Assembly: GCF_000143825.1 (NCBI RefSeq)
Contig: NZ_CM000961.1
Span: 957,672 to 1,021,671, forward strand
Reading direction: 5' to 3'
From: Corynebacterium genitalium ATCC 33030
Lineage (GTDB): Bacteria; Actinomycetota; Actinomycetes; Mycobacteriales; Mycobacteriaceae
DNA: 64,000 nt
Positions 28,001 to 36,471 of this stretch are shown here, one piece after another. The notes below the pieces were generated by a model. That model was not told the DNA's origin. It saw only the letters and a list, made by a program, of their open reading frames with translations, and made no database searches. Position numbers and translations under genes: made by a program. Position 1 is the first letter of the stretch; each line of letters begins with the position of its first letter.

Positions 28001-28233
28001 TCGCCTATCTGATCGAGTACCACCGTCCAACGGGACGGCTCAATCTGACCCCGTATGAGGATGCTCATGAAGCATCGCGCGAGTGCATCCGTTTGGAAAC
28101 AGAGCGGACTGACCCCGATCTTGAACTGGTCGTGATTCGTTCGGACAACATTGAGACTTTGCGCAGTACGCACGCCCGGTTCTTCATGGGTGAAGATGCA
28201 ATCATCCACGATCTCGTCCCCGCGAACGCCTAA
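27997..28233 (+). CDS. 78-aa partner protein of the RelA/SpoT-domain gene
   Basis: Small acidic protein that I do not recognise. It begins with a strand-like segment (MIAYLIEYHRPTGRL) followed by a helix rich in Glu/Arg, and ends in FFMGEDAIIHDLVP. Its ATG overlaps the stop of the upstream gene (ATGA), and a very strong AAGGAGGGGG ribosome site lies 7 nt before it, so it is translated with, and perhaps above, the synthetase. The layout (enzyme plus small overlapping gene) is compatible with an antitoxin, but nothing in the sequence proves it. Confidence 0.72.
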   Translation: MIAYLIEYHRPTGRLNLTPYEDAHEASRECIRLETERTDPDLELVVIRSDNIETLRSTHARFFMGEDAIIHDLVPANA

Positions 28234-28254
28234 CGGCCAAACCAATCAAACAGG

Positions 28255-28293
28255 CCGGGGCTGGAGCGCTGCGAACCAGCGTTCAGGCCCCGG
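28255..28293. terminator. bidirectional terminator hairpin
   Basis: Long imperfect stem (CCGGGGC...GCGCTG with CAGCG...GCCCCGG) around a 5-nt loop, then TCTTCCT, between the convergent 78-aa gene and the thioesterase gene. Confidence 0.75.
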
Positions 28294-28327
28294 TCTTCCT
28301 GCTGCCAGAAACGTACGGGCAGGCCGT

Positions 28328-29332
28328 CTAGTCGACGGTCTGGCGGGCCGGGTTCGGCTCGACCAGGGGCATCGGCGCGTACTTCTGGCGCAGGTCCTGC
28401 AGGATCTGCGTGTGCTCCCAGAGGGCCTTGTCCTCGTCGGTGACGGGGGTGAACTGGCGGGCGGGCAGGGGGGTACCGTCGATGTCGACGGCCATGTAGG
28501 TGAAAGTGGCATGGATGGCGGTGACCAGATTGTCGCGGCCGCCGCGGGGGTCGCCGGCGCGCACGTGCGTGGTCACGTTCATGGATTTGTTGCCGGTGCG
28601 TGTCATGCGCGCGTCGACTTCGATGAGGTCACCGATGGAAATGGGTTTGTAGAAGCGGATGCCGCCGGCGTAAACGGCGAAGGTGCGTTCGCCGGACCAT
28701 TCCATGGTGCAGGAGGTGCCCACGGAGTCGATCCATTCCATGGCGGTGCCGCCGTGGACTTTGCCGCCCCAGTTGATGTCGGTGGGTTTTGCCATGAAGC
28801 GGTGGATGATGCGCGGGGCGCCGGAGTCGCCGTCGTAGGACTGCTTGAGCATTTCGGTTTCGATCTCGTCGCGCAGCTGGATGCGGGATTTCGCGGCTTC
28901 TTGGACGCGGCGTTCCTCGTCGGTGGTGGGCACGAAGGCGGGCACGGGCATGGATTTGCCGGTCTCGGGGTTCTTGGCCACGAAGATGACTAGGCAGTCG
29001 CAAGCACGGGTGAACACGCCTTCGCGCGGGTCGGCGGAGAGCACTTCGTTGACGATGTGCATGGAGGAACGCCCAGTCATGGCGATGCGGGAGCGCACCT
29101 CGACGATGTGGCCGGACGGGATGGGGCGGGTGAAGTGGATGTGGCCGACGTAGGCGGTGACGCAGTAGGTCGCAGACCACTGGACGGCGCAGGCGTAGGC
29201 GGCTTTATCGATCCATTCGAGCACGCGGCCGCCGGAGACTCCTTGGGATCCGGCGAGCACAACGTCGGTGGGGGCGGCCATGAAGCGCAGGGTGATGGAG
29301 GGGTCTTTGGTCGGCGTTACCTTCTCGGTCAT
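28328..29332 (-). CDS. acyl-CoA thioesterase, double hot-dog domain
   Basis: 334-aa cytoplasmic thioesterase with two related hot-dog domains (about 15-135 and 175-305). Each has the 'FMAxPTD...G.GG...EWID' pattern (ASGGRVLEWID-like in domain 1, KVHGGTAMEWIDS in domain 2). Hydrolyses acyl-CoA to free acid and CoA; chain length unknown. ATG 29332 is backed by a TAAAGT -10 box 7 nt upstream. Divergent from the sterol-carrier-like gene. Confidence 0.85.
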   Translation of the reverse strand: MTEKVTPTKDPSITLRFMAAPTDVVLAGSQGVSGGRVLEWIDKAAYACAVQWSATYCVTAYVGHIHFTRPIPSGHIVEVRSRIAMTGRSSMHIVNEVLSADPREGVFTRACDCLVIFVAKNPETGKSMPVPAFVPTTDEERRVQEAAKSRIQLRDEIETEMLKQSYDGDSGAPRIIHRFMAKPTDINWGGKVHGGTAMEWIDSVGTSCTMEWSGERTFAVYAGGIRFYKPISIGDLIEVDARMTRTGNKSMNVTTHVRAGDPRGGRDNLVTAIHATFTYMAVDIDGTPLPARQFTPVTDEDKALWEHTQILQDLRQKYAPMPLVEPNPARQTVD

Positions 29333-29389
29333 TGCTCTGACTTTAGTCCTTGCTGGGTAAGCAGGCTGAGTCGGCCTAGGATGGGCGCC
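29333..29389. promoter_or_regulatory. 57-bp divergent promoter region
   Basis: TAGGAT (29377-29382) is 7 nt before ATG 29390. On the - strand TAAAGT (complement of 29340-29345) is 7 nt before the thioesterase ATG. Both are leaderless-type starts. Confidence 0.5.
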
Positions 29390-29770
29390 ATGGCTCCGAA
29401 GAATGATCCTGTTGCGACGCGTGCGGCTGTTGAGGCGGTGCGCGGGTGGATCGAGGATCCGTCGCAGCCGCGTCCTCCGCGCGCCCAGCTCGCAGATGCT
29501 TGTCGACGCACCGCCCGCGCCCTCGCCAACGAACTCCCCGGTCACACTGTGGAACTTCGGGTCCCGCCGTTCGTGGCGGTGCAGTGCGTGGAAGGGCCGA
29601 GGCACACCCGCGGGACGCCGCCGAATGTGGTGGAGATGGCTCCGGAGGTGTGGCTGCAGCTGGCGACGGGGCAGGCTGAGTTTGCGGAAGCGGTCGCTGA
29701 CGGCCGGGTGAGCGCCTCCGGTTCGCGCGCCGGGGATGTGGCTGCTGGCCTGCCCGTGGTGCGGTTCTGA
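29390..29770 (+). CDS. sterol-carrier-family protein
   Basis: 126-aa protein of the actinobacterial 'sterol carrier family' found beside purF, also in mycobacteria. A helical N terminus (PVATRAAVEAVRGWIED) is followed by a mixed region ending PPNVVEMAPEVWLQLATGQ, the SCP2-like core. Ligand unknown. ATG 29390 is chosen over ATG 29381 because TAGGAT overlaps the latter. Ends 32 bp before purF. Confidence 0.75.
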   Translation: MAPKNDPVATRAAVEAVRGWIEDPSQPRPPRAQLADACRRTARALANELPGHTVELRVPPFVAVQCVEGPRHTRGTPPNVVEMAPEVWLQLATGQAEFAEAVADGRVSASGSRAGDVAAGLPVVRF

Positions 29771-29802
29771 TTGCCCCTCTACGCGGGTGATCCACTAAAG
29801 TT

Positions 29803-31299
29803 ATGCAGGTGCAGAACCCGATGCTGAATCTGGAAGCAGACGAGCCCGAGCCACGCGAAGAATGCGGTGTGTTCGGGGTGTGGGCGCCCGGGGAGGACGT
29901 GTCGAAGCTGACGTACTTCGGCCTGTTCGCCCTCCAGCACCGCGGCCAGGAGGGTGCCGGCATCGCGGTGGGCGACCAGGGGCGCATCGTGGTCTTCAAG
30001 GACAGCGGGCTGGTCTCCCAGGTTTTCGATGAGGCGATCCTCGACGCGTTGCAGGGCGATGTGGCGATCGGCCACACCCGCTATTCCACAGCTGGTGCGC
30101 AGAGCTGGGAGAACGTCCAGCCGATGTTCCGGACCTCGCCGAACGGCACGGATGTGTCGTTGGCGCACAACGGCAATCTGACGAACTACGCGACACTGCG
30201 CGATGAGGCAGTTGCGCGCAAGCTCGTCCCGCGCGACGGCGTCGACGGGCAGGGGTCTTCGTCCGACACGGCTGTTGTCAGCGCCTTGCTTGCCGACGGA
30301 GTGACCGGCGATCGCACCCTGCTCGATTCCGCCCGCGAACTGTTGCCGCAGATTAAGGGCGCTTTCTGTCTGGTGTTCACCGACGGCCACACTTTGTACG
30401 CTGCCCGTGACCCGCACGGTGTGCGCCCGCTGTCGCTCGGCCGGTTGGAGAAGGGCTGGGTCATCGCCTCTGAAACATCCGCGCTGGACATCACGGGCGC
30501 TTCTTTCGTGCGCGACATCGAGCCGGGCGAGCTCATTGCGATCGACGCCTCCGGCATCCACACCGAACGTTACGCCGACCCGGCGCCGAAGACCTGCGTA
30601 TTCGAGTACGTCTACATTGCCCGCCCCGATTCGGTCATCGAGGGCAAGACAGTCAACGCGGCCCGCCTGGAGATTGGCCGTAGGTTGTCGCATGTGGCGC
30701 CGGTGGATGCGGACGTCGTCATGCCTGTGCCGGAGTCGGGCACTCCAGCTGCAATTGGATATGCCGAAGAGTCCGGTATTCCGTTCGCGCAGGGCCTGAT
30801 GAAGAACGCGTATGTAGGGCGCACGTTCATCCAGCCGTCGGACACGCTGCGCCAGCTGGGCTTGAGGTTAAAGCTCAACCCGGTGCGCGAGATCATCGAG
30901 GGCAAATCGCTTGTGGTCGTGGACGACTCCATCGTCCGCGGTAACACGCAGCGCAAACTGATCCGAATGCTGCGTGAAGCGGGCGCTGCCGAGGTGCATG
31001 TGCGCATTGCGTCGCCGCCGGTGAAGTGGCCGTGCTTCTACGGCATTGACTTCGCCAGCCCGGGCGAGCTGATTGCTAACAACGCCGGCGGGGATGATGC
31101 CGCTGTCGCCGAGAACATTTGCCGCGTCATCGGTGCGGATACACTGGCATTCGTCTCGATCGACGACATGATCGCCTCCACGGAGCGGCCCGCGGCAAGC
31201 CTGTGTGCGGCCTGCTTCGACGGCCACTACCCGCTGGGCCTGCCGGAGAACAACGTGAACGCGGATGCCGTGCGCCGCATTCAGGAAGGGATGTTTTAA
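29803..31299 (+). CDS. purF: amidophosphoribosyltransferase
   Basis: 498-aa glutamine-PRPP amidotransferase, first committed step of purine synthesis. An N-terminal propeptide of ~20 residues precedes the nucleophile Cys21 (EECGVFGV), so self-processing of the B. subtilis type is expected. The PRPP loop is VVVDDSIVRGNT, and late cysteines (KWPCFYGIDF, SLCAACFDGHYP) fit an Fe-S-containing subtype. Followed by purM after 3 bp. Confidence 0.96.
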   Translation: MQVQNPMLNLEADEPEPREECGVFGVWAPGEDVSKLTYFGLFALQHRGQEGAGIAVGDQGRIVVFKDSGLVSQVFDEAILDALQGDVAIGHTRYSTAGAQSWENVQPMFRTSPNGTDVSLAHNGNLTNYATLRDEAVARKLVPRDGVDGQGSSSDTAVVSALLADGVTGDRTLLDSARELLPQIKGAFCLVFTDGHTLYAARDPHGVRPLSLGRLEKGWVIASETSALDITGASFVRDIEPGELIAIDASGIHTERYADPAPKTCVFEYVYIARPDSVIEGKTVNAARLEIGRRLSHVAPVDADVVMPVPESGTPAAIGYAEESGIPFAQGLMKNAYVGRTFIQPSDTLRQLGLRLKLNPVREIIEGKSLVVVDDSIVRGNTQRKLIRMLREAGAAEVHVRIASPPVKWPCFYGIDFASPGELIANNAGGDDAAVAENICRVIGADTLAFVSIDDMIASTERPAASLCAACFDGHYPLGLPENNVNADAVRRIQEGMF

Positions 31300-31302
31300 G
31301 CC

Positions 31303-32370
31303 ATGACCACCCCCGAGTCGGAAGTCTCCTACGCCGCTGCCGGCGTCAACATTGAGGAAGGCGACCGCGCAGTCGAGCTGATCAAGGACCACGCCAAGCG
31401 CGCCACCCGCCCCGAGGTCCGTGGTGGACTGGGAGGCTTCGCCGGTCTCTTCGCGCTGGGTAACTACAAGCAGCCGCTGCTCGCGGCTGGTTCGGACGGT
31501 GTGGGCACGAAGCTCGCCGTCGCCCAGGCGATGGACAAGCACGACACCATCGGCATCGACCTGGTGGCCATGTGCGTCGACGATCTTGTGGTCTGCGGCG
31601 CGGAGCCGCTGTTCCTGCAGGACTACATCGCGGTGGGCAAGGTCGTGCCGGAGAAGATTGCCGATATCGTCGGCGGCATTGCCGAGGGCTGCGTCCAGGC
31701 CGGATGCGCCCTGCTCGGCGGGGAGACCGCGGAGCACCCCGGCGTGATGGGGGAGAACGAGTACGACGTGTCCGCCACCGCTGTCGGCGTGGTGGAAGCT
31801 GAAGAGGTGCTCGGGCCGGACCGCGTGCGCGAGGGGGACGTCATCATCGGCATGGCCTCCTCTGGCCTGCACTCCAACGGCTACTCGCTGGCCCGCCACG
31901 TCCTGCTGGAAAAGGCCGGCCTACCGCTGGACGGCCACATCGAGGAGCTGGGTCACACCCTCGGCGAGGAGCTGCTGGAGCCGACCCGCATCTACGCCCT
32001 GGATTGCTTGGCGTTGGCCAACGAGTGCGAGGTGCGCACGTTCTGCCACGTCACCGGCGGCGGCCTGGTGGGCAACATGGAGCGCGTCATCCCCGAAGGC
32101 AAGGTCGCGGAAATGCACCGCGCGACATGGAGCCCGCCGGAGATCTTCCGCACGATCCGCTCTGTGGGCAAGGTGCCGGACACCGAGATGGAGAAGACCT
32201 TCAACAAGGGTGTCGGCATGGTCGCCATCGTTGCGCCGGAGGACCGCGACCGCGCGCTGGCGATGCTCACCGCCCGCCACGTCGAATGCTGGGAGCTTGG
32301 CGAAGTCCGCGGCACCACCGACGCAGACGAGGGTGCACGCGCTGTGCTTGTGGGATCCCACTCTTTCTAA
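31303..32370 (+). CDS. purM: phosphoribosylformylglycinamidine cyclo-ligase
   Basis: 355-aa AIR synthetase closing the imidazole ring. Motifs: YAAAGVNIEEGDRAVELIK, GVGTKLAVAQ, GGETAEHPGVM, SSGLHSNGYSL and HVTGGGLVGNMERVIP. Starts 3 bp after the purF stop, forming purFM. Confidence 0.96.
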   Translation: MTTPESEVSYAAAGVNIEEGDRAVELIKDHAKRATRPEVRGGLGGFAGLFALGNYKQPLLAAGSDGVGTKLAVAQAMDKHDTIGIDLVAMCVDDLVVCGAEPLFLQDYIAVGKVVPEKIADIVGGIAEGCVQAGCALLGGETAEHPGVMGENEYDVSATAVGVVEAEEVLGPDRVREGDVIIGMASSGLHSNGYSLARHVLLEKAGLPLDGHIEELGHTLGEELLEPTRIYALDCLALANECEVRTFCHVTGGGLVGNMERVIPEGKVAEMHRATWSPPEIFRTIRSVGKVPDTEMEKTFNKGVGMVAIVAPEDRDRALAMLTARHVECWELGEVRGTTDADEGARAVLVGSHSF

Positions 32371-32534
32371 AATTTTCCTGCGCTGCTCGTGTGGCCGTGT
32401 TTGCGCAGGCGGCGGCTGTGTGCGCGTTAATTTGACTCGCACGCTATTATGGCTTGCAGGACAAATTTTTAAGATATGAAAAGGGCCGCCGAATTCCCGA
32501 GCCGCCCTTTAGGACACCTCAAGGGGGTCACGCC

Positions 32535-32750
32535 ATGGGCCGCGGACGCGCCAAAGCAAAGCAGACCAAGGTTGCACGCCAGCTGAAGTACAACACGCCT
32601 GACATGGATCTGGATTCGCTCCAGCGTGAGCTTGCAGGCGAGCCCACCCGTTCCGAGTGGGACGAGGATGACTCCGACGACTACGAGGTAGACCCGCAGT
32701 ACGCTGAGTACGCGGACTGGGATCCGGAGGACGACGCGCAGCGTCGATAA
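32535..32750 (+). CDS. DUF3073 family small protein
   Basis: 71-aa protein of a conserved actinobacterial family. A basic N terminus (GRGRAKAKQTKVARQLKY) is followed by an acidic C-terminal half (DEDDSDDYEVDPQYAEYADWDPEDDAQ). Function unknown. It begins after a 164-bp leader from purM that has no other gene. The 11-bp word in reverse orientation supplies its last codons and stop: CGT CGA TAA lies within CGTCGATAAGC at 32742-32752. Confidence 0.85.
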   Translation: MGRGRAKAKQTKVARQLKYNTPDMDLDSLQRELAGEPTRSEWDEDDSDDYEVDPQYAEYADWDPEDDAQRR

Positions 32751-32819
32751 GCTCGCTTAAGCGCACCCCGTTTTTATGTGGTGGGGTGCGTTTTCGCGTT
32801 GCCGCGCAGCTTATCGACG
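32742..32819. repeat. inverted pair of the 11-bp word enclosing a terminator
   Basis: CGTCGATAAGC (32742-32752) and GCTTATCGACG (32809-32819) are exact inverted copies. Between them CGCACCCC (32762-32769) and GGGGTGCG (32783-32790) make an intrinsic terminator followed by TTTT, at the meeting point of convergent genes. The arrangement recalls paired uptake sequences acting at terminators in Neisseria and Haemophilus. Confidence 0.85.
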
Positions 32820-33964
32820 GCCACCCGCCCCGCCCGCTGGCCCTCATCCGCAGGGAGAGAGTCAGGGTCGACGGACGCGGAAATGACGATTGGATCGGCG
32901 GCGCTTTCTGTGCCGTCGGCGTCGTCTGCGCCGGTGCCCGCGAGGATTTCCAGCTGCGCACCGACAGCCGCGGCGGGGCCCGACGTGGCTGGGGCGTTGA
33001 GAGCAGACCGCTTCACCAGCGCTAGGCCGATCGGACCGTAGTCGCAGTCGTGCGCGACGGAGCCGAGGCGTCCGACGGTGCGCCCGCCCATGGTGATGGT
33101 GTCACCGGGCTGGGGGTCGACGGGGGCAGAACCGTCGATATGCAGCATGACCAGAAGGCGTGGGGAACGGCCGAGGTTCTCCACACGCGCGACGGTCTCC
33201 TGGCCGCGGTAGCAGCCCTTGTCTAGGTGCACGGCGCCCAGGTTGCCGCCCCGGGCGATGAGCGTGTGCACTTCGTGCGGGATGGATTTGGCGTCGAGGT
33301 CTGCACGCTGCTCTGGTTCGAGGGCCTTGATGCGCTCGGCTGTGAAGGTCATGATGCCGGCGGGCGTCAGTGCCGCGCCGTCGGCACCGGTAAGTGCGCG
33401 GAAAGCGTTCATCAACTCCTGGCGCGGGACGGCGATGTCAACGCGCCGCGGGCCACGCCAGTCGACGGTGCGCACGAACGCGGGAGTCGCGGCGAGCACG
33501 CCTGGGTCGAAGGAAGACGGGGCACCGAGCACGGTGAGGATGGCCAGGTCCGCCTCTTCGACGGTGACGTCGGACCAGAAGATCATCTTGGTCAGGAAGT
33601 CGAGGAAAGTCTCGAAGGCGTAGGAGGGGACATCGAGGTAGAAGGCGTCCTCAGTGCGGGTGACATCGGCGTGGTGGAGGATCCGGCCTTGCATGTCCAG
33701 GTCGAGGGCGGCGGCGGTGAAGCCGGGGGAGACATCGTCAAGCTTCTGCGAGAGCAGGTTGTTCAGGAACACCGGCGCGTCAGGCCCGGCGACGCGGATG
33801 ACGTGGCGGTGGCTGCGGTCGATGACCACCCCGCCGCGTTCGACTGCGCGTTGTTCGCGCAGGGGGTCGCTGTAGTGGGAGGGGACGCCGGCGGCGTCGA
33901 TAAGCGACGCGTCGGGTAGTTCTGTGGCGCCGCGCACGGCGAGGATAGGCGAACGGTAACTCAC
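32774..33964 (-). CDS. ygfZ: folate-binding YgfZ/GcvT-like protein
   Basis: 396-aa GcvT-fold protein of the YgfZ family, which with folate supports maintenance or repair of Fe-S enzymes. The diagnostic motif GCYRGQE is present (DKGCYRGQETVAR). The GTG start at 33964 lies 7 nt after TAGGAT, deciding it over the longer frame to 34078 that would overlap pabC. It contains two 11-bp-word copies in opposite orientations (32809, read Val-Asp-Lys; 33895, read Leu-Ile-Asp). Confidence 0.9.
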   Translation of the reverse strand: MSYRSPILAVRGATELPDASLIDAAGVPSHYSDPLREQRAVERGGVVIDRSHRHVIRVAGPDAPVFLNNLLSQKLDDVSPGFTAAALDLDMQGRILHHADVTRTEDAFYLDVPSYAFETFLDFLTKMIFWSDVTVEEADLAILTVLGAPSSFDPGVLAATPAFVRTVDWRGPRRVDIAVPRQELMNAFRALTGADGAALTPAGIMTFTAERIKALEPEQRADLDAKSIPHEVHTLIARGGNLGAVHLDKGCYRGQETVARVENLGRSPRLLVMLHIDGSAPVDPQPGDTITMGGRTVGRLGSVAHDCDYGPIGLALVKRSALNAPATSGPAAAVGAQLEILAGTGADDADGTESAADPIVISASVDPDSLPADEGQRAGRVAVDKLRGNAKTHPTT

Positions 33965-33997
33965 CTGTCCGATCCTACGCGGGCATAATGGGCCGGT
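33965..33997. promoter_or_regulatory. 33-bp divergent promoter region, ygfZ / pabC
   Basis: CATAAT (33984-33989) is 8 nt before the pabC ATG; the complement of 33972-33977, TAGGAT, is 7 nt before the ygfZ GTG. Confidence 0.5.
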
Positions 33998-34915
33998 ATG
34001 CGCGCCCAACAGCCAGTGATCTATCTCGTGGAGCCGTTCGGCGGTTCCCTGCGACGCCAAAACGCCAACCTTCCGCACGTGTACTGGGACGATGCTGCCG
34101 TCACGCGCGGCGATGGCTGCTTTGAGACCATCCTAATCCGCCACGGTGAACCGGTGAATCTGGCGGCACATGTGCAACGCTTTCAAAGTTCTGCGCAGCT
34201 GCTGGGCCTGCCCGCGCCGGAAGCGGCGACGTGGGAGAAGGCGACAGCCGAGGCAGTGGGGGACTTCGTGCGCGAATCCGGACTCGACGCGGCGGAGGTG
34301 GAGGCGAAGTGCCAGTGGACGTACACCCGTGGGCGTGAGTCGACGGGCGTGCCCAGCGCCTGGGTGACGGTCCGGCCGATTCCGCAGGAGCAGCTGGACC
34401 AGCGCGAAAATGGTGTGCGCGTGATGACGGCGCAGCGCGGCTACACCCTAGCCAGCGGCAGCGACGCCGAGGCCGCGCCGTGGCTGACTGTCGGCGCGAA
34501 GTCGCTCAACTACGCCGCGGCAATGGCTGCGCTGCGGTGGGCGAAGCAGAACGGATACGACGATGTCATCTACGTCGACGCGTCCGGCCGCGTACTGGAA
34601 GGAGCGACATCGTCTGTGCTGGTGGTCAGCGGCGGCAAGCTGCGTACGCCGGTCACGGGCGGCGACGTGCTGCCCGGCACGACACAGGCGGCCGTGTTCA
34701 CCCTCGCCGAGCGTGACGGCTGGAAGTGCAAAGAGAAAGCCCTCACCGTCGCTGACCTGCGCGGCGCCGACCAGGTATGGTTAGTCAGCTCCGTCCGCGG
34801 CGGGGTGCGCGTCACCACGATCGACGGGGAGGAGCTGCCTGCACCGTCCAAGAAGGACGAGAAAAAGCTGCGCCAGCTTATCGACGCAGCTTTGGCAACC
34901 CCAGCCACTTCTTAA
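33998..34915 (+). CDS. pabC: aminodeoxychorismate lyase (class IV aminotransferase fold)
   Basis: 305-aa PLP enzyme likely making 4-aminobenzoate for folate. Class IV features: RGDGCFETILIRHGEP near residue 38, the PLP lysine in GAKSLNYAA, and the late YVDASGRVLEGATSSV signature. Related branched-chain or D-amino-acid transaminases share the fold, so the substrate is inferred; the neighbouring ygfZ (folate-binding) fits. A GCTTATCGACG copy at 34876 encodes Leu-Ile-Asp near the C terminus. Confidence 0.85.
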   Translation: MRAQQPVIYLVEPFGGSLRRQNANLPHVYWDDAAVTRGDGCFETILIRHGEPVNLAAHVQRFQSSAQLLGLPAPEAATWEKATAEAVGDFVRESGLDAAEVEAKCQWTYTRGRESTGVPSAWVTVRPIPQEQLDQRENGVRVMTAQRGYTLASGSDAEAAPWLTVGAKSLNYAAAMAALRWAKQNGYDDVIYVDASGRVLEGATSSVLVVSGGKLRTPVTGGDVLPGTTQAAVFTLAERDGWKCKEKALTVADLRGADQVWLVSSVRGGVRVTTIDGEELPAPSKKDEKKLRQLIDAALATPATS

Positions 34916-34936
34916 CGGCCGAGCACAGCGAGACCG

Positions 34937-35626
34937 TTAACCAGCCACGCGCTTGAGCTCGCCCGACATGTAGGGGATGAAGGTGATGTCGTCCTGGGTG
35001 GAGCCGGCGGCGACCCGCTCGTCGACCCAGCCCAAGTTGTTGTTCGGCATGAGACCGTACAGGCGCTTGCCGGGGCCGTGGGTGGCGGGGCCGGTCTCCG
35101 TGGCGATGGTCGAGGCCGACTGCAGCTGCCAGGCGCGCTCGTTGACGGGCTCGCCGTACATGATCTCCACCAGGCCGCGGGAGTTGGTCAGGGTGACCTC
35201 GATGGCGTCGTCGAGGGAGATGCGCCAGAAGCCGGTCTCGCGCTGATCGGCGCCGACGGGGTTGCCGTCAGCATCGATGCGCCACGTGCGGGAGTCGAAG
35301 CGCAGGTAGTTCTCACCGTCGTGGGAGATGATCAGTTGCTGGCCGAAGGCGTATTCGGCGGCGTCGCCGTCAGCAGCGCTGTCGTCGACGGCTTGGCCGG
35401 TGCCCTGCCAGACGCCCACCAGTGGCAGCAGTGCCAGGAGGCCGTCGTGCAGGCTGGGGCCTTCGCGCAGGTTCGCGGTGTCGTCCGGAAGCGGGATTTC
35501 ATCGAGCCCTAGCGCCGGGATGTTGCGGTGCGCGGTGTTCTTCGACTGCTCTGCGGCGAGGTTGACTGCCTCGTTGCCGTCCAGGGCGTTGCGCTCAGGG
35601 GTCGTGCAGTTGTCGGTGTTGTCCAT
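34937..35626 (-). CDS. nitrobindin-like heme-binding protein (DUF1794)
   Basis: 229-aa protein whose C-terminal ~165 residues match the nitrobindin/DUF1794 beta-barrel. Visible are the ligand-entrance motif GVWQGTGQ and the paired YLRFDSRTWRIDADG / ETGFWRIS strands. Family members bind ferric heme and react with NO or peroxynitrite. The first ~55 residues are a less conserved polar extension. ATG 35626 follows TACTGT by 8 nt. Confidence 0.85.
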   Translation of the reverse strand: MDNTDNCTTPERNALDGNEAVNLAAEQSKNTAHRNIPALGLDEIPLPDDTANLREGPSLHDGLLALLPLVGVWQGTGQAVDDSAADGDAAEYAFGQQLIISHDGENYLRFDSRTWRIDADGNPVGADQRETGFWRISLDDAIEVTLTNSRGLVEIMYGEPVNERAWQLQSASTIATETGPATHGPGKRLYGLMPNNNLGWVDERVAAGSTQDDITFIPYMSGELKRVAG

Positions 35627-35653
35627 GCCTACCCACAGTAGTCACCGCGGGAC

Positions 35654-36448
35654 CTAACGGGCAGTGGCGGCTACCGGCGAGAGCATGTCTTGGGTCAGCT
35701 CCACATCCCGGCGTTGTGCAGAAAAGCGGATGGAGCCGCCGGAGACGTCGACTTTGTCTGCCTGCGCACCGATCGGTAGGTCGCGGGTGTCTAGTTCGAG
35801 GGTGTAGGCGGAGGTGACGGTGTCGGTGAGCGCGTCGGGGACGTCGATAAGCTGCTTCGGCTCCATGCGGAAGGTTGTGCCGGTCAGACGCAGGGTGACC
35901 ACCGCGGTGGTTTTCTCCTCTGTGCCGGGGACGGTGCCGGAGAGCTGGGCTTCGGCCTCGCTGCCGCCGGTCGGGGAGATGTTGTACGGGTTGGCGATGT
36001 CCAGGTCCGTCATGCCCAGTAACTGGCCGAATGCGACGCCATCGAGCGACAGCGTGTTCTCCACGCGTTTGGCGCGCGCACCAATGAAGTCAGCGGCGTA
36101 GGCCTTATCTGCGGGGATCGTGATCTCGTAGATGTCGGTGCGGGAATTGGCGATGCCAATGCCGTCTACCTGCACATCGAGCGCCTGGAAACTCACGCGT
36201 GGCACCTCATCGGTGAAGCGGACCTGTGCGAACGGAAAACCGCCGACGTACGTCTCCGGGTCTGCCGCCAAATCGTCTGCGGCGCGTGCGTTCGCCGCCA
36301 AGCGCTTCTCGATGCTCGCCGTGCCCGCCGCGTCTGTCACGAACCCGATTCCGAGCACAACCGCAAGGACTCCAGCGACCACTGCGCCGGCTTTGAGCCC
36401 CGTGCGCGGCGTTGTCTGCCACTGCGCCAATGTCGTGCCGTCCGCCAT
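35654..36448 (-). CDS. DUF2993 (LmeA-like) membrane-anchored protein
   Basis: 264-aa protein with a single N-terminal membrane helix (GAVVAGVLAVVLGIGFVTDA) and an extracytoplasmic DUF2993 domain. Mycobacterial LmeA of this family binds phospholipids and influences mannosylated glycolipid formation in the envelope; a similar role here is inferred. ATG 36448 is 7 nt after TACGGT. It contains a GCTTATCGACG copy at 35842 encoding Leu-Ile-Asp. Confidence 0.78.
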   Translation of the reverse strand: MADGTTLAQWQTTPRTGLKAGAVVAGVLAVVLGIGFVTDAAGTASIEKRLAANARAADDLAADPETYVGGFPFAQVRFTDEVPRVSFQALDVQVDGIGIANSRTDIYEITIPADKAYAADFIGARAKRVENTLSLDGVAFGQLLGMTDLDIANPYNISPTGGSEAEAQLSGTVPGTEEKTTAVVTLRLTGTTFRMEPKQLIDVPDALTDTVTSAYTLELDTRDLPIGAQADKVDVSGGSIRFSAQRRDVELTQDMLSPVAATAR

Positions 36449-36471
36449 GCCTTTTACCGTAGCCTGGGGGC
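36449..36471. promoter_or_regulatory. 23-bp divergent promoter region, DUF2993 gene / mshD
   Basis: Overlapping -10 boxes in ACCGTAGCCT (36556-like layout at 36456-36465): TACGGT on the - strand and TAGCCT on the + strand share the central TA. Spacers to the start codons are 7 and 6 nt. Same geometry as 52567-52576. Confidence 0.55.

Noticed and set aside
27997..28233. Naming the 78-aa gene as a known antitoxin
   Set aside because: No recognisable antitoxin family; only the operon layout suggests it.
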